A stretch of DNA of 31,538 bases, from NCBI GenBank assembly GCA_937896705.1, contig CALBOC010000237.1:1-31538 (forward strand), read 5' to 3'. Under the pieces are notes generated by a model. The model was not told the DNA's origin. It ran no database searches and saw nothing but the letters and a program-made list of their open reading frames with translations. Shown here piece after piece: positions 25,197 to 31,538 of this stretch. A program made the position numbers and the translations under genes. Position 1 is the first letter of the stretch, and each line of letters starts with the position of its first letter. Source of the DNA: an uncultured Micrococcaceae bacterium (GTDB taxonomy: Bacteria; Actinomycetota; Actinomycetes; Actinomycetales; Micrococcaceae).

Positions 25197-25814
25197 ATGA
25201 GTGAGCATTATTTTTCTTCTACCCCATCAGGGGAGGCCCGTCACCGGACCATCGAAGTGGAACTCGCGGGCCGACCGGTTCAGGTCGCGACTGCTGCAAG
25301 TATCTTCTCTCCCGACGGACTCGACCGTGGGACCAAAGTGTTATTTGATGTCGTGCCACGCCCGCCGGCCACCGGAGCGTTCTTAGACCTTGGCTCGGGT
25401 TGGGGCCCGATCGCGTTGACGCTCGGGCTGTTATCGCCTGAAGCGCGCGTGACGGCTGTAGAAGTAAATCAACGTGCAGCAGAGCTGACCCAAGCCAATG
25501 CTGCACGTTTAGGCCTGCACAATATTGTGGTGCAGCACCCGGATGATATCGCCACCGACCAAGGCTTCGATTTGATCTGGTCGAACCCACCCATTCGGAT
25601 TGGTAAAGCGGCCTTGCACGAGCTCCTGTCGAGATGGCTCCCCAGCCTCAATCCTGGGGGTCAAGCGTGGTTGGTAGTGGCCAAAAAACTCGGTGCCGAT
25701 TCACTGCTGCCGTGGATCGCTCAAATGTTAGAAGCAACAGCTCCGGGCCAGTTTGATACAGCACGCGCCGACAGTATCAAGGGTTTCAGGGTACTGCGTA
25801 TTGATCGGCGTTAG
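25197..25814 (+). CDS. RsmC-like class I SAM-dependent methyltransferase
   Basis: This 205-residue Rossmann-fold methyltransferase resembles the C-terminal catalytic half of RsmC, which makes m2G1207 in 16S rRNA. SAM motif I is FLDLGSGWGPIALTLGLLSP near residue 63. Motif II is VTAVEVNQRAAELTQANA, and motif IV is WSNPPIRIGK, an NPPI(R/H) tetrapeptide used by N-methyltransferases acting on nucleic acid bases. AGRPVQVATAASIFSPDGLD is the typical RsmC-like lead-in. The single-domain form is common in actinobacteria. The stop overlaps that of the convergent DapF-like gene within TTAG (25811-25814). RNA is a likely target; the precise site is inferred. Confidence 0.82.
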   Translation: MSEHYFSSTPSGEARHRTIEVELAGRPVQVATAASIFSPDGLDRGTKVLFDVVPRPPATGAFLDLGSGWGPIALTLGLLSPEARVTAVEVNQRAAELTQANAARLGLHNIVVQHPDDIATDQGFDLIWSNPPIRIGKAALHELLSRWLPSLNPGGQAWLVVAKKLGADSLLPWIAQMLEATAPGQFDTARADSIKGFRVLRIDRR

Positions 25815-26716
25815 AAGCGACCAAAAAATACCGCTGGCGCTTTCGTAAACGTCGAAAGCCTGTTGTGGTCGTGAAGTTGAACCACCATTTGCCCTAGCGG
25901 GGTCGTCACGTTCCAGAGATTCAGCTGTTGCAGACCGGACCACTGCTGAAATGATACCGCCGCAGCTGCCGTCGCGGCTGCGAGGTCGTGATGATGGTTG
26001 GCTTCCCCAGAGTGACGCATGGTCAGTTGTCCCATACCGCTGTCGATGAGCGGGTCTTGGGGCGTCACGAAACTCACACTGGTGGGCTCCTCGACTGCGG
26101 GTTCGATCGATGGTTGTTGGGTGAGGTCGATGGCTTCGAGTTCTTCATAAGACTCGATGGCTATGGTGATGTGGTTGTGATGGATGCGTATGCTCAGCCC
26201 GGGTCGCGGATCGGTCAACCCGGCTGTCATCACGAGCGCGTCTGAACCCACCGCTGTGGCAGTGTCGGCGAAAGCATAGGCCCATTGGCCGATGTCTACC
26301 CCTATATATGCGGGAGTGTAGACGGTGGTGACCAGTTCTGCGTCGGTTCGAAAAACATGGTGGGTGGTGTCTTGCGTATTGATGATTCCAAGCGCAGCCA
26401 TCACGCTGGTGGCCGCCCGTGCCGGTTCGGTCATATCGTCCACTCTGGACCCGTCAGCTCGCCAAGCTTCTAGGTGATACCGCATGGTGGGGTGTTCGGC
26501 TGTTTTTTCAACCGCGGTCATTGCCACTACCCCGGTGGCTCCCACGCCATTGCGACGGTCGCACAGGGCAATGATCTGATCTTGCGTCAGGGTCGCTGAC
26601 ATTGTGGCATCGTCGAACACGATCCAATCGCCGGCCGGGCCGGTGACTTTGACGAATCGTGAGCCAGCTAGCGTCTCGCGAAGGGACCTTGGCACGGGAG
26701 GCTGTGGAAGGGTCAT
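25811..26716 (-). CDS. Degenerate diaminopimelate epimerase-like protein, catalytic cysteines lost
   Basis: This gene is in the usual dapF place after miaA and keeps the DapF outline: FVKVTGPAGDWIVFDD matches the first strand (F.KGHGT.NDFV), IALCDRRNGVGATGVVAM matches LCDR..G.GADGV, and the C-terminal TKAPAVFFGRF matches the ending GPAVLVA. The active site is gone. The MCGNG loop with the first catalytic Cys reads DMTEP (Met about residue 95 of 301). The second, ETxxCGTG, reads EANHHHDLA (His about residue 242). GNPH reads HHNH. The reading frame is intact with no stops or frameshift, so it is likely translated. Epimerase activity by the known two-cysteine mechanism is not possible. The ATG at 26716 (AGG 8 nt upstream) is preferred to a GTG at 26722. 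Confidence 0.75.
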   Translation of the reverse strand: MTLPQPPVPRSLRETLAGSRFVKVTGPAGDWIVFDDATMSATLTQDQIIALCDRRNGVGATGVVAMTAVEKTAEHPTMRYHLEAWRADGSRVDDMTEPARAATSVMAALGIINTQDTTHHVFRTDAELVTTVYTPAYIGVDIGQWAYAFADTATAVGSDALVMTAGLTDPRPGLSIRIHHNHITIAIESYEELEAIDLTQQPSIEPAVEEPTSVSFVTPQDPLIDSGMGQLTMRHSGEANHHHDLAAATAAAAVSFQQWSGLQQLNLWNVTTPLGQMVVQLHDHNRLSTFTKAPAVFFGRF

Positions 26717-26725
26717 AGTCACAGC

Positions 26726-27646
26726 CTAATCTGAAGCGAGCATTGCGGTGATCTGCTCCACGGCATGTTTCGAGTCGGCATCAATCCACCGCACCCGCGG
26801 ATCTGCTTTGAACCAGGTTTCCTGCCGTCTCGCGAAGCGTCGGGTGGCAACGATCGTCGCTTCGATTGCTTCGGAGAGTGTCAACTCGCCCGCCAGGTGT
26901 GCCAACATTTGTTTATACCCGATAGCCCGCGAAGCAGTCGGGGCGTCTGCTAAGCCTTGCACCTGAAGTCGCTGTACTTCTTCAAGCCATCCTTGATCGA
27001 TCATGTGGTGCACGCGTTGGGCGATACGATCGTGGAGGACAGCCCGGTCGATCCGCAATCCAACCTGCAACACCGGCGGCATCATGGAGTGGTATTGGCG
27101 CGTAGGCATATACGAGCTAAAAGGTCGCCCGGTCAGTCGGTGCACTTCTACTGCCCGAATGATACGCCGAGCGTCATGAAGTCGATCAGCAGATTGGGGA
27201 TCGACACGACGAAGCTCTGCTGTCAGGGCTGCGGTGCCATCCTCTGCGACCTGATCGGTGAGTTGTTGCCGGAGTTGGGCATCGGTGGGTGGAAATTCCA
27301 ACGTGTCGAGGGCTGCGCGCACGTACAGGCCCGAGCCGCCCGTAAGGATCGGAGCGTGATCCCGGGCTCTGATGTCTGTAATCTTTTGGCGCGCTAGGTG
27401 TTGAAAGGTGGCCACACTGGCCTCGACGTTGAGGTCGTAGATGTCCAGCAGATGATGCGCGACCCCCTGACGTTCAGTCACGGAAGCTTTTGCGGTCCCG
27501 ATGTCCATACCCCGATAGAACTGCATGGAGTCGGCATTAATGACCTCGCCTCGTAGCGCTTGAGCTAGGGCAACAGATAAGGCGGTTTTGCCCGTAGCTG
27601 TTGCCCCGACTAAGGCAATAAGCGGACGTTTATTGGGCGCCGACAC
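26726..27646 (-). CDS. miaA: tRNA dimethylallyltransferase
   Basis: This enzyme adds the dimethylallyl group to A37 of tRNAs reading UNN codons. It has 306 residues. The P-loop GATATGKT is at residues 14-21, [16 protein letters not shown] is the substrate loop, and HHLLDIYD and [14 protein letters not shown] are catalytic and dimethylallyl-diphosphate segments. [21 protein letters not shown] is the C-terminal signature. The start is a GTG at 27646, overlapping the miaB end by 17 nt. The next gene starts 9 nt after the stop. MiaB, encoded just upstream, thiolates the product of MiaA, so the two neighbours act in sequence on the same base. Confidence 0.96.
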   Translation of the reverse strand: MSAPNKRPLIALVGATATGKTALSVALAQALRGEVINADSMQFYRGMDIGTAKASVTERQGVAHHLLDIYDLNVEASVATFQHLARQKITDIRARDHAPILTGGSGLYVRAALDTLEFPPTDAQLRQQLTDQVAEDGTAALTAELRRVDPQSADRLHDARRIIRAVEVHRLTGRPFSSYMPTRQYHSMMPPVLQVGLRIDRAVLHDRIAQRVHHMIDQGWLEEVQRLQVQGLADAPTASRAIGYKQMLAHLAGELTLSEAIEATIVATRRFARRQETWFKADPRVRWIDADSKHAVEQITAMLASD

Positions 27647-29147
27647 GCAAACTCGGAAGACCCAGATTTACCCCACCTGCAGGAGCCGCTGACCCGGTAC
27701 CACAGGACTCGGCTTGAGCTCTATCCCAGGCATCACCAGCCGATGATCGACGAATTGTGTACTGCTGTTCGACTGTCGGATCGGCAATGAGGTGGTAAGG
27801 GTGGGCACCGGTGATGGGAACGGTTACAAAGTCGCCGGGACGAGGTGATTGGGCACCATGCGGAATGCTGAAGTGCACCAGCCGGTTGTCGGGTGCCCGG
27901 CCTGTCATCCGTCCGGTTTGCTGGCTACGATGACCCGTGTCGTTGGTCACCAATACTTCTTGAGACGTGCCGACGAGTTTGGCAGATTCTTCTGCAGCGA
28001 TTCGATCTTGTAACGCGACAAGTCGCTCAAAGCGCTCTTGAACAACCTCTTTGGGAATCTGATCTTCCATCTCCGCGGCCGGGGTGCCTTCCCGTGGAGA
28101 ATATTGGAATGTATAAGCCATCGAGAAGCGAGAAGCTTCCACGACCTCAAGCGTTTGCTGGAAATCTTCTTCGGTTTCACCGGGAAAACCAACAATGATG
28201 TCGGTTGTCACAGCCGCGTGGGGAATGCGCTCCCGGACTTTCTCCAAGATCCCCAAGAAACGTTTCGAGCGATACGATCGGCGCATGGCTTTCAGGATGC
28301 GGTCTGAGCCGGACTGTAGCGGCATATGCAGCTGCGGCATCACGTTCGGAGTTTCTGCCATAGCGTCGATGACATCGTCAGTAAACGAAGCAGGGTGGGG
28401 GCTGGTGAACCGAACTCGTTCCAAGCCTTCGACTTCTCCGGTCGCACGCAGAAGCTTGGAGAATGCCTGGCGATCGCGAAACTCCACGCCGTAGGTGTTC
28501 ACGTTCTGACCCAGGAGGGTTACTTCCACCGCGCCATCAGCGACGAGCGCTTGGACCTCAGCAAGAATATCGCCGGGCCTGCGATCTTTTTCTTTGCCTC
28601 GCAGCGACGGGACAATGCAGAAGGTACAGGTATTATTACATCCCACCGAGATCGAGACCCAGCCGGAGTAGCTGGATTCTCGCTTGGTTGGCAGGGTGGA
28701 AGGAAAGGTCTCTAGTGCTTCTAAAAGCTCGACTTCAGCGGCATTATTGTGTCTCGACCGGTTCAATAGCACCGGTAGCGAGCCGATGTTATGTGTGCCG
28801 AAGACGACATCGACCCATGGGGCGCGCTCGACGATGGTGTTTTGGTCTTTCTGCGCGAGACACCCACCCACGGCGATTTGCATCTGCGGGTGGGACTCCT
28901 TGGTCTCTTTGAGGTTTCCAAGATGTCCGTATAACCGGTTCGCCGCGTTTTCCCGCACTGCACAGGTATTAAATACCACGAGGTCGGGAGTGTGATCTTC
29001 CTGGACCGGAAAATACCCATTGGCTTCTAAAAGACCAGAGATGCGCTCGGAATCGTGGACGTTCATTTGGCATCCGAACGTGCGGATTTCATATGAGCGC
29101 GGGGTGGCAGTGTCGGCTAGGGCTTCAGTCACGATGCTCTTTTTCAT
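27630..29147 (-). CDS. miaB: tRNA-2-methylthio-N6-dimethylallyladenosine synthase
   Basis: This radical SAM methylthiotransferase adds the 2-methylthio group to i6A37 in tRNA. It has 505 residues. The N-terminal UPF0004 domain has cysteines 26 (TFGCQMN), 62 (FNTCAVREN) and 96 (GGCLAQ) for the auxiliary cluster. The radical SAM triad is Cys170, 174 and 177 ([11 protein letters not shown]), followed by SRGKE-like [14 protein letters not shown] domain (about residues 385-455) binds RNA. A short Ala/Gly-rich tail ends the protein. The ATG overlaps the recX stop as ATGA. It sits in the recA-recX-miaB-miaA block usual for actinobacteria. Confidence 0.96.
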   Translation of the reverse strand: MKKSIVTEALADTATPRSYEIRTFGCQMNVHDSERISGLLEANGYFPVQEDHTPDLVVFNTCAVRENAANRLYGHLGNLKETKESHPQMQIAVGGCLAQKDQNTIVERAPWVDVVFGTHNIGSLPVLLNRSRHNNAAEVELLEALETFPSTLPTKRESSYSGWVSISVGCNNTCTFCIVPSLRGKEKDRRPGDILAEVQALVADGAVEVTLLGQNVNTYGVEFRDRQAFSKLLRATGEVEGLERVRFTSPHPASFTDDVIDAMAETPNVMPQLHMPLQSGSDRILKAMRRSYRSKRFLGILEKVRERIPHAAVTTDIIVGFPGETEEDFQQTLEVVEASRFSMAYTFQYSPREGTPAAEMEDQIPKEVVQERFERLVALQDRIAAEESAKLVGTSQEVLVTNDTGHRSQQTGRMTGRAPDNRLVHFSIPHGAQSPRPGDFVTVPITGAHPYHLIADPTVEQQYTIRRSSAGDAWDRAQAESCGTGSAAPAGGVNLGLPSLRVGAQ

Positions 29148-29680
29148 TCGTCGAGGTGGTCGAGGTCGGCTGCATTCATTGCGTCGGTAACGACACTAAA
29201 TGCGAGGCCAGATGGGTAACCTTTTCGAGACAGCATACCCACCAAGCGTCGCACCATTCTATCGCGTTCTTTCCGGTCGTCGGGATCCGATGACGAGGGA
29301 ATTGAAGTGCGCGACAGTTTCTTGCTGACAAGCTCGTGCGCTGCTGTCCATTCGTCCTCGTCCGTGACTTGTTCTAATGCTGCCTCGGCCTCGTGGTCCG
29401 CAATGCCGCGTTGCTTGAGCTCCATGCTCAAGACTCGGCGGGCCAAACCCTTGGAGCGATGCCGTGAACGGACCCACATCTCGGCAAAGGCGGCATCATC
29501 AATGAGCTCGACCTCTTCGAAACGATCCAAGACCGCTTCAATGATGTCTTCTGGAATGTCTCGCTCAATGAGTTTTTGGCCCAGCTGATACCGTGATTTT
29601 GGTGCAGCCGACAATTGCCGCAGAATAATATTCCTGGCGTTCTGTCGGTGCTCCTCGGCAGAGATATTCTCTTGCGACAT
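29144..29680 (-). CDS. recX: Regulatory protein RecX
   Basis: RecX binds the RecA filament and limits its activity. This copy has 178 residues made of the three-helix repeats of the family, with [40 protein letters not shown] and [13 protein letters not shown] matching repeats 1 to 3. The ATG is 6 nt after the recA stop, with a GAGGAC ribosome-site-like sequence in the last codons of recA. It shares the recA transcript, so it is made only when RecA is. Its stop overlaps the miaB start (ATGA). Confidence 0.93.
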   Translation of the reverse strand: MSQENISAEEHRQNARNIILRQLSAAPKSRYQLGQKLIERDIPEDIIEAVLDRFEEVELIDDAAFAEMWVRSRHRSKGLARRVLSMELKQRGIADHEAEAALEQVTDEDEWTAAHELVSKKLSRTSIPSSSDPDDRKERDRMVRRLVGMLSRKGYPSGLAFSVVTDAMNAADLDHLDE

Positions 29681-29686
29681 TGAGGC

Positions 29687-30736
29687 TTAGGCGTCCTCAA
29701 CTGCTTTGAGTTCTACCTCTGCATCTTCCTCAGCCTGTTCAGGGCCGATTCCCAAGGAGACTTTGATACGCTGTTCGATTTCGGTGGCAAGATCTGGATT
29801 GTCTTTGAGGAACCGGCGAGAATTCTCTTTACCCTGTCCGAGCTGATCCCCGTCATAGGTGTACCAAGCACCGGATTTGCGCACGATGCTGTGTTCGACG
29901 CCCATATCCAATAGGCCACCTTCACGAGAGATCCCCTCACCATAGAGGATGTCGAATTCAGCCTGTTTGAAGGGCGGGGCCATTTTGTTTTTCACAATTT
30001 TGGCCCGGGTCCGGTTCCCGACCGGGTTGCCTGCTTCTTTCAAAGTTTCGATTCGGCGGATGTCGATACGTACCGAGGCATAGAACTTCAGGGCTTTCCC
30101 ACCTGTCGTGGTTTCTGGTGAGCCGAAGAAGACCCCAACTTTTTCACGAAGCTGGTTGATGAAGATCGCGGTCGTCTTTGACTGTGCCAGGCGTCCGGTG
30201 ATCTTACGCAGGGCCTGCGACATCAGACGAGCTTGCAGCCCGACGTGTGTGTCACCCATTTCCCCTTCGATTTCAGCTCGTGGCACCAAGGCTGCCACGG
30301 AGTCGATCACGACAACATCCAGCGCTCCAGAGCCGATCAGCATGTCCATGATTTCCAGTGCTTGCTCGCCGGTGTCCGGCTGTGAGACCAGCAAGGCATC
30401 AGTGTCCACACCAAGTTTTTTGGCGTATTCGGGGTCTAGGGCGTGCTCGGCGTCAATAAAAGCTGCAATGCCACCCTTGCGCTGTGCTTCTGCAACAGCA
30501 TGCAGCGCGACTGTGGTCTTACCGGAGGACTCTGGGCCATAGATTTCCACGACGCGCCCGCGTGGTAACCCACCAATACCGAGTGCGATATCTAGCGCTA
30601 CTGATCCTGTGGGGATAATTTCTATCGGTGCACGGACCTCGTCCCCGAGGCGCATGATGGATCCCTTGCCGTAACTCTTGTCAATCTGGGCAAGCGCGGC
30701 ATCAAGTGCTTTCTCGCGGTTAGGATTTGACGACAT
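29687..30736 (-). CDS. recA: Recombinase RecA
   Basis: This DNA strand-exchange ATPase has 349 residues. Walker A is GPESSGKT at residues 67-74 and Walker B is in [13 protein letters not shown]. Loop L1 is in [20 protein letters not shown] and loop L2 is around [22 protein letters not shown]. The acidic C-terminal tail ([17 protein letters not shown]) is typical. There is no intein. The ATG at 30736 has AAGGAG 8 nt upstream; the upstream frame extension is rejected. No LexA-type SOS box lies in the 201 nt before it. Instead an element shared with the LysM gene sits at the promoter. Confidence 0.98.
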   Translation of the reverse strand: MSSNPNREKALDAALAQIDKSYGKGSIMRLGDEVRAPIEIIPTGSVALDIALGIGGLPRGRVVEIYGPESSGKTTVALHAVAEAQRKGGIAAFIDAEHALDPEYAKKLGVDTDALLVSQPDTGEQALEIMDMLIGSGALDVVVIDSVAALVPRAEIEGEMGDTHVGLQARLMSQALRKITGRLAQSKTTAIFINQLREKVGVFFGSPETTTGGKALKFYASVRIDIRRIETLKEAGNPVGNRTRAKIVKNKMAPPFKQAEFDILYGEGISREGGLLDMGVEHSIVRKSGAWYTYDGDQLGQGKENSRRFLKDNPDLATEIEQRIKVSLGIGPEQAEEDAEVELKAVEDA

Positions 30737-30762
30737 TAGGTGTACTCCTTGAATTGTTAATC

Positions 30763-30780
30763 GCAAGCCGAAAGGCTTGC
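30763..30780 (-). other. Stem-loop in the recA leader
   Basis: GCAAGCC-TTTC-GGCTTGC on the minus strand is a perfect 7-bp hairpin ending about 26 nt before the recA ATG and inside the predicted leader. No T-run follows, so it is not an intrinsic terminator. It may stabilise the message or affect ribosome access. The same GCAAGCC/GGCTTGC arms occur in the repeat at 31200-31240. Confidence 0.5.
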
Positions 30781-30791
30781 TGCCTACCCCA

Positions 30792-30820
30792 AGTGTATGA
30801 GCCGGCGAGGACACGATAAG
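30792..30820 (-). promoter_or_regulatory. recA: recA promoter with RecA-NDp-like element
   Basis: On the minus strand CTTATC-G-TGTCCT-CG-CCGG is followed by TACACT (30792-30797). The box GTGTCCTCG, then 8 nt, then TACACT, has the spacing of the LexA-independent mycobacterial recA promoter (tTGTCRgtg-N8-TAnnnT) and keeps its TGTC core, though not the R. The predicted start of transcription is near 30785, giving a leader of about 49 nt. The same element precedes the LysM gene at 21305-21333. Confidence 0.5.
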
Positions 30821-30937
30821 CCACGGTTGTTGAGTTGTGGATATCGGAGTCTACGCAAAGCACCATTGCGGCGACTTGGGAATAATTCTACAAACTGCGC
30901 GGCATTTTGCGAATTCGCTTCGCGCGTTGAAGCCGCG

Positions 30938-31168
30938 TTAGACAGTACCGGTATCCCGGGGCGCTTTGTCTTTGCCCAGACGTCGCTCTGCAGGGATGTC
31001 ATGTAAATTGCACACAGCTGACCATACGGCTCTCGGTTCGACCCCCGAGGCCAGAGCTTGCTGAGCGGTCGAGTTTAATCCTGGCAGTTCAAGTGAGGTC
31101 GCGATAACTCCTGCGTTGGCAGAGCCAAACTCGTCTTCCATCAGGAGCCAAAACTGCGATTGTCTCAT
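30938..31168 (-). CDS. DUF3046 family protein
   Basis: This is a 76-residue protein of the actinobacterial DUF3046 family. The N-terminal pattern MRQSQFWLLMEDEFGSANAG and the C-terminal ALASGVEPRAVWSAVCNLHDIPAERRLG match the family (FW..ME..FG..., QALA.G...VW.AVC...DVP..R). The function is not known. It typically sits just upstream of recA, as here, with 201 nt between. AAGGAAG lies 5 nt before the ATG. It is preceded by the terminator-like repeat at 31200-31240 behind clgR. Confidence 0.85.
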   Translation of the reverse strand: MRQSQFWLLMEDEFGSANAGVIATSLELPGLNSTAQQALASGVEPRAVWSAVCNLHDIPAERRLGKDKAPRDTGTV

Positions 31169-31199
31169 GGGACTTCCTTAGAGTTCGCTTGCGCGGCAA

Positions 31200-31257
31200 A
31201 GGCCGCAAGCCTAATGAGAAGTCTAAGAGGCTTGCGGCCTGATTCAAAGCTTGAATC
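31200..31257. terminator. Tandem inverted repeats after clgR
   Basis: A perfect 13-bp inverted repeat (AGGCCGCAAGCCT at 31200-31212 and AGGCTTGCGGCCT at 31228-31240, 15-nt loop) adjoins a second stem, GATTCAA-AGC-TTGAATC (31241-31257). On the minus strand the large stem is followed by TTTG. They lie between the clgR stop (31270) and the DUF3046 start, and probably end the clgR transcript. The arms contain the same core as the recA leader hairpin. Confidence 0.55.
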
Positions 31258-31269
31258 GCTGCAGTGCGA

Positions 31270-31538
31270 CTAGCGGTTTGCTAGGCGGTCACCGCGTTTG
31301 TAGTGACCCTGCTGCTGTTGCTGGGCGTAGCGGTGAGCCAGTTCCGCTGGAATCGTGTCTGGGATCTGTACTGCCTCTTCAACGGCAATACGATCAGATA
31401 CTTCACGAAGCATGACCGACAGAGGAATATCAAGTGCGGCGGTGATAGCGCTCAACAATTCAGAAGAAGCTTCCTTTTGACCGCGTTCTACTTCGGAGAG
31501 GTAACCCAGCGAAACACGTGCATCATGTGAAACCTCGC
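31270..31538 (-). CDS. clgR: ClgR-type XRE-family regulator, 5' end outside the window
   Basis: This is the C-terminal part of a Cro/CI-type helix-turn-helix regulator. Reading from the window edge, [20 protein letters not shown] and [20 protein letters not shown] match the clp gene regulator ClgR, and [13 protein letters not shown] continues the family pattern. ClgR activates clpP and clpC and, in some relatives, other stress genes. About 89 residues are visible and the N-terminal 20 or so are missing. The tail has a Gln run (AQQQQQG). Its place upstream of DUF3046-recA is normal in actinobacteria. Confidence 0.85.
   Translation of the reverse strand, partial: EVSHDARVSLGYLSEVERGQKEASSELLSAITAALDIPLSVMLREVSDRIAVEEAVQIPDTIPAELAHRYAQQQQQGHYKRGDRLANR

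Noticed and set aside
30763..30780. recA leader hairpin as a terminator or attenuator
   Set aside because: No U-tract follows the stem and no leader peptide or alternative pairing was seen.
30909..30918. GCGAATTCGC palindrome upstream of recA as an SOS box
   Set aside because: Actinobacterial LexA sites read TCGAAC-N4-GTTCGA; this 10-bp palindrome lacks the CGAAC...GTTCG half-sites and spacing, and lies far upstream of the predicted promoter.
1..31538. CRISPR arrays, tRNA/rRNA genes, insertion sequences, prophage or integrase genes
   Set aside because: No spaced direct repeats, cloverleaf-like segments, transposase or recombinase motifs were seen on either strand.

Overview
The window reads as chromosomal DNA of a high-GC Gram-positive actinobacterium. 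The best fit is order Micrococcales, probably family Micrococcaceae or a near relative with moderate GC. The evidence is the order clgR-DUF3046-recA-recX-miaB-miaA, a PriA-type HisA, an SseB-family gene behind the his genes, a CE1758/CE1759-type LLM oxidoreductase pair, and a leucine-catabolism locus arranged as in mycobacteria. The genus is not determined. I see no mobile element, CRISPR array, tRNA or rRNA.

Layout. 0-1.1 kb: a quinone-oxidoreductase gene ending at a strong shared terminator. 1.1-4.9 kb (minus): pheS-pheT plus a translationally coupled 48-residue membrane protein. 5-13.6 kb: an acyl-CoA catabolic island with an acyl-CoA synthetase and a TetR regulator on minus, divergent from a five-gene plus-strand operon (carboxylase beta, biotin-carrying alpha, acyl-CoA dehydrogenase, MaoC hydratase, CitE-like lyase). 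By synteny with Mycobacterium tuberculosis fadD35/Rv2506/accD1-accA1-fadE19-Rv2499c-Rv2498c this is isovalerate/leucine degradation through 3-methylcrotonyl-CoA. 13.6-16.6 kb: a NUDIX hydrolase, then an LLM flavin monooxygenase, FMN reductase and MarR regulator cassette with a clear promoter. 16.6-20.9 kb (minus): hisC, hisB, hisH, a 54-residue membrane protein, priA (hisA) and an SseB-family gene, with overlapping start/stop codons. 20.9-25 kb (minus): a LysM membrane protein, a DinG-family helicase and HflX. 25.2-31.5 kb: an RsmC-like methyltransferase on plus, converging on the minus-strand block dapF-like, miaA, miaB, recX, recA, DUF3046, and the 3' part of clgR.

The most interesting points concern DNA-damage control and lysine/cell-wall metabolism. 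(1) The LysM gene, which sits beside lexA in many Gram-positives, has no lexA neighbour here, and neither it nor recA has a recognisable SOS box. Instead the two genes share a near-identical upstream element, CTTATC-N-TGTCCT-N2-CCGG, at the same distance from a -10-like hexamer. This resembles the LexA-independent (RecA-NDp/PafBC) promoter type. (2) The gene in the dapF position keeps the outline of diaminopimelate epimerase but has lost both catalytic cysteines, so it looks like a pseudoenzyme. (3) Two short membrane-protein genes are locked by overlapping codons to pheT and hisH. All calls come from reading the sequence; no database search was run.
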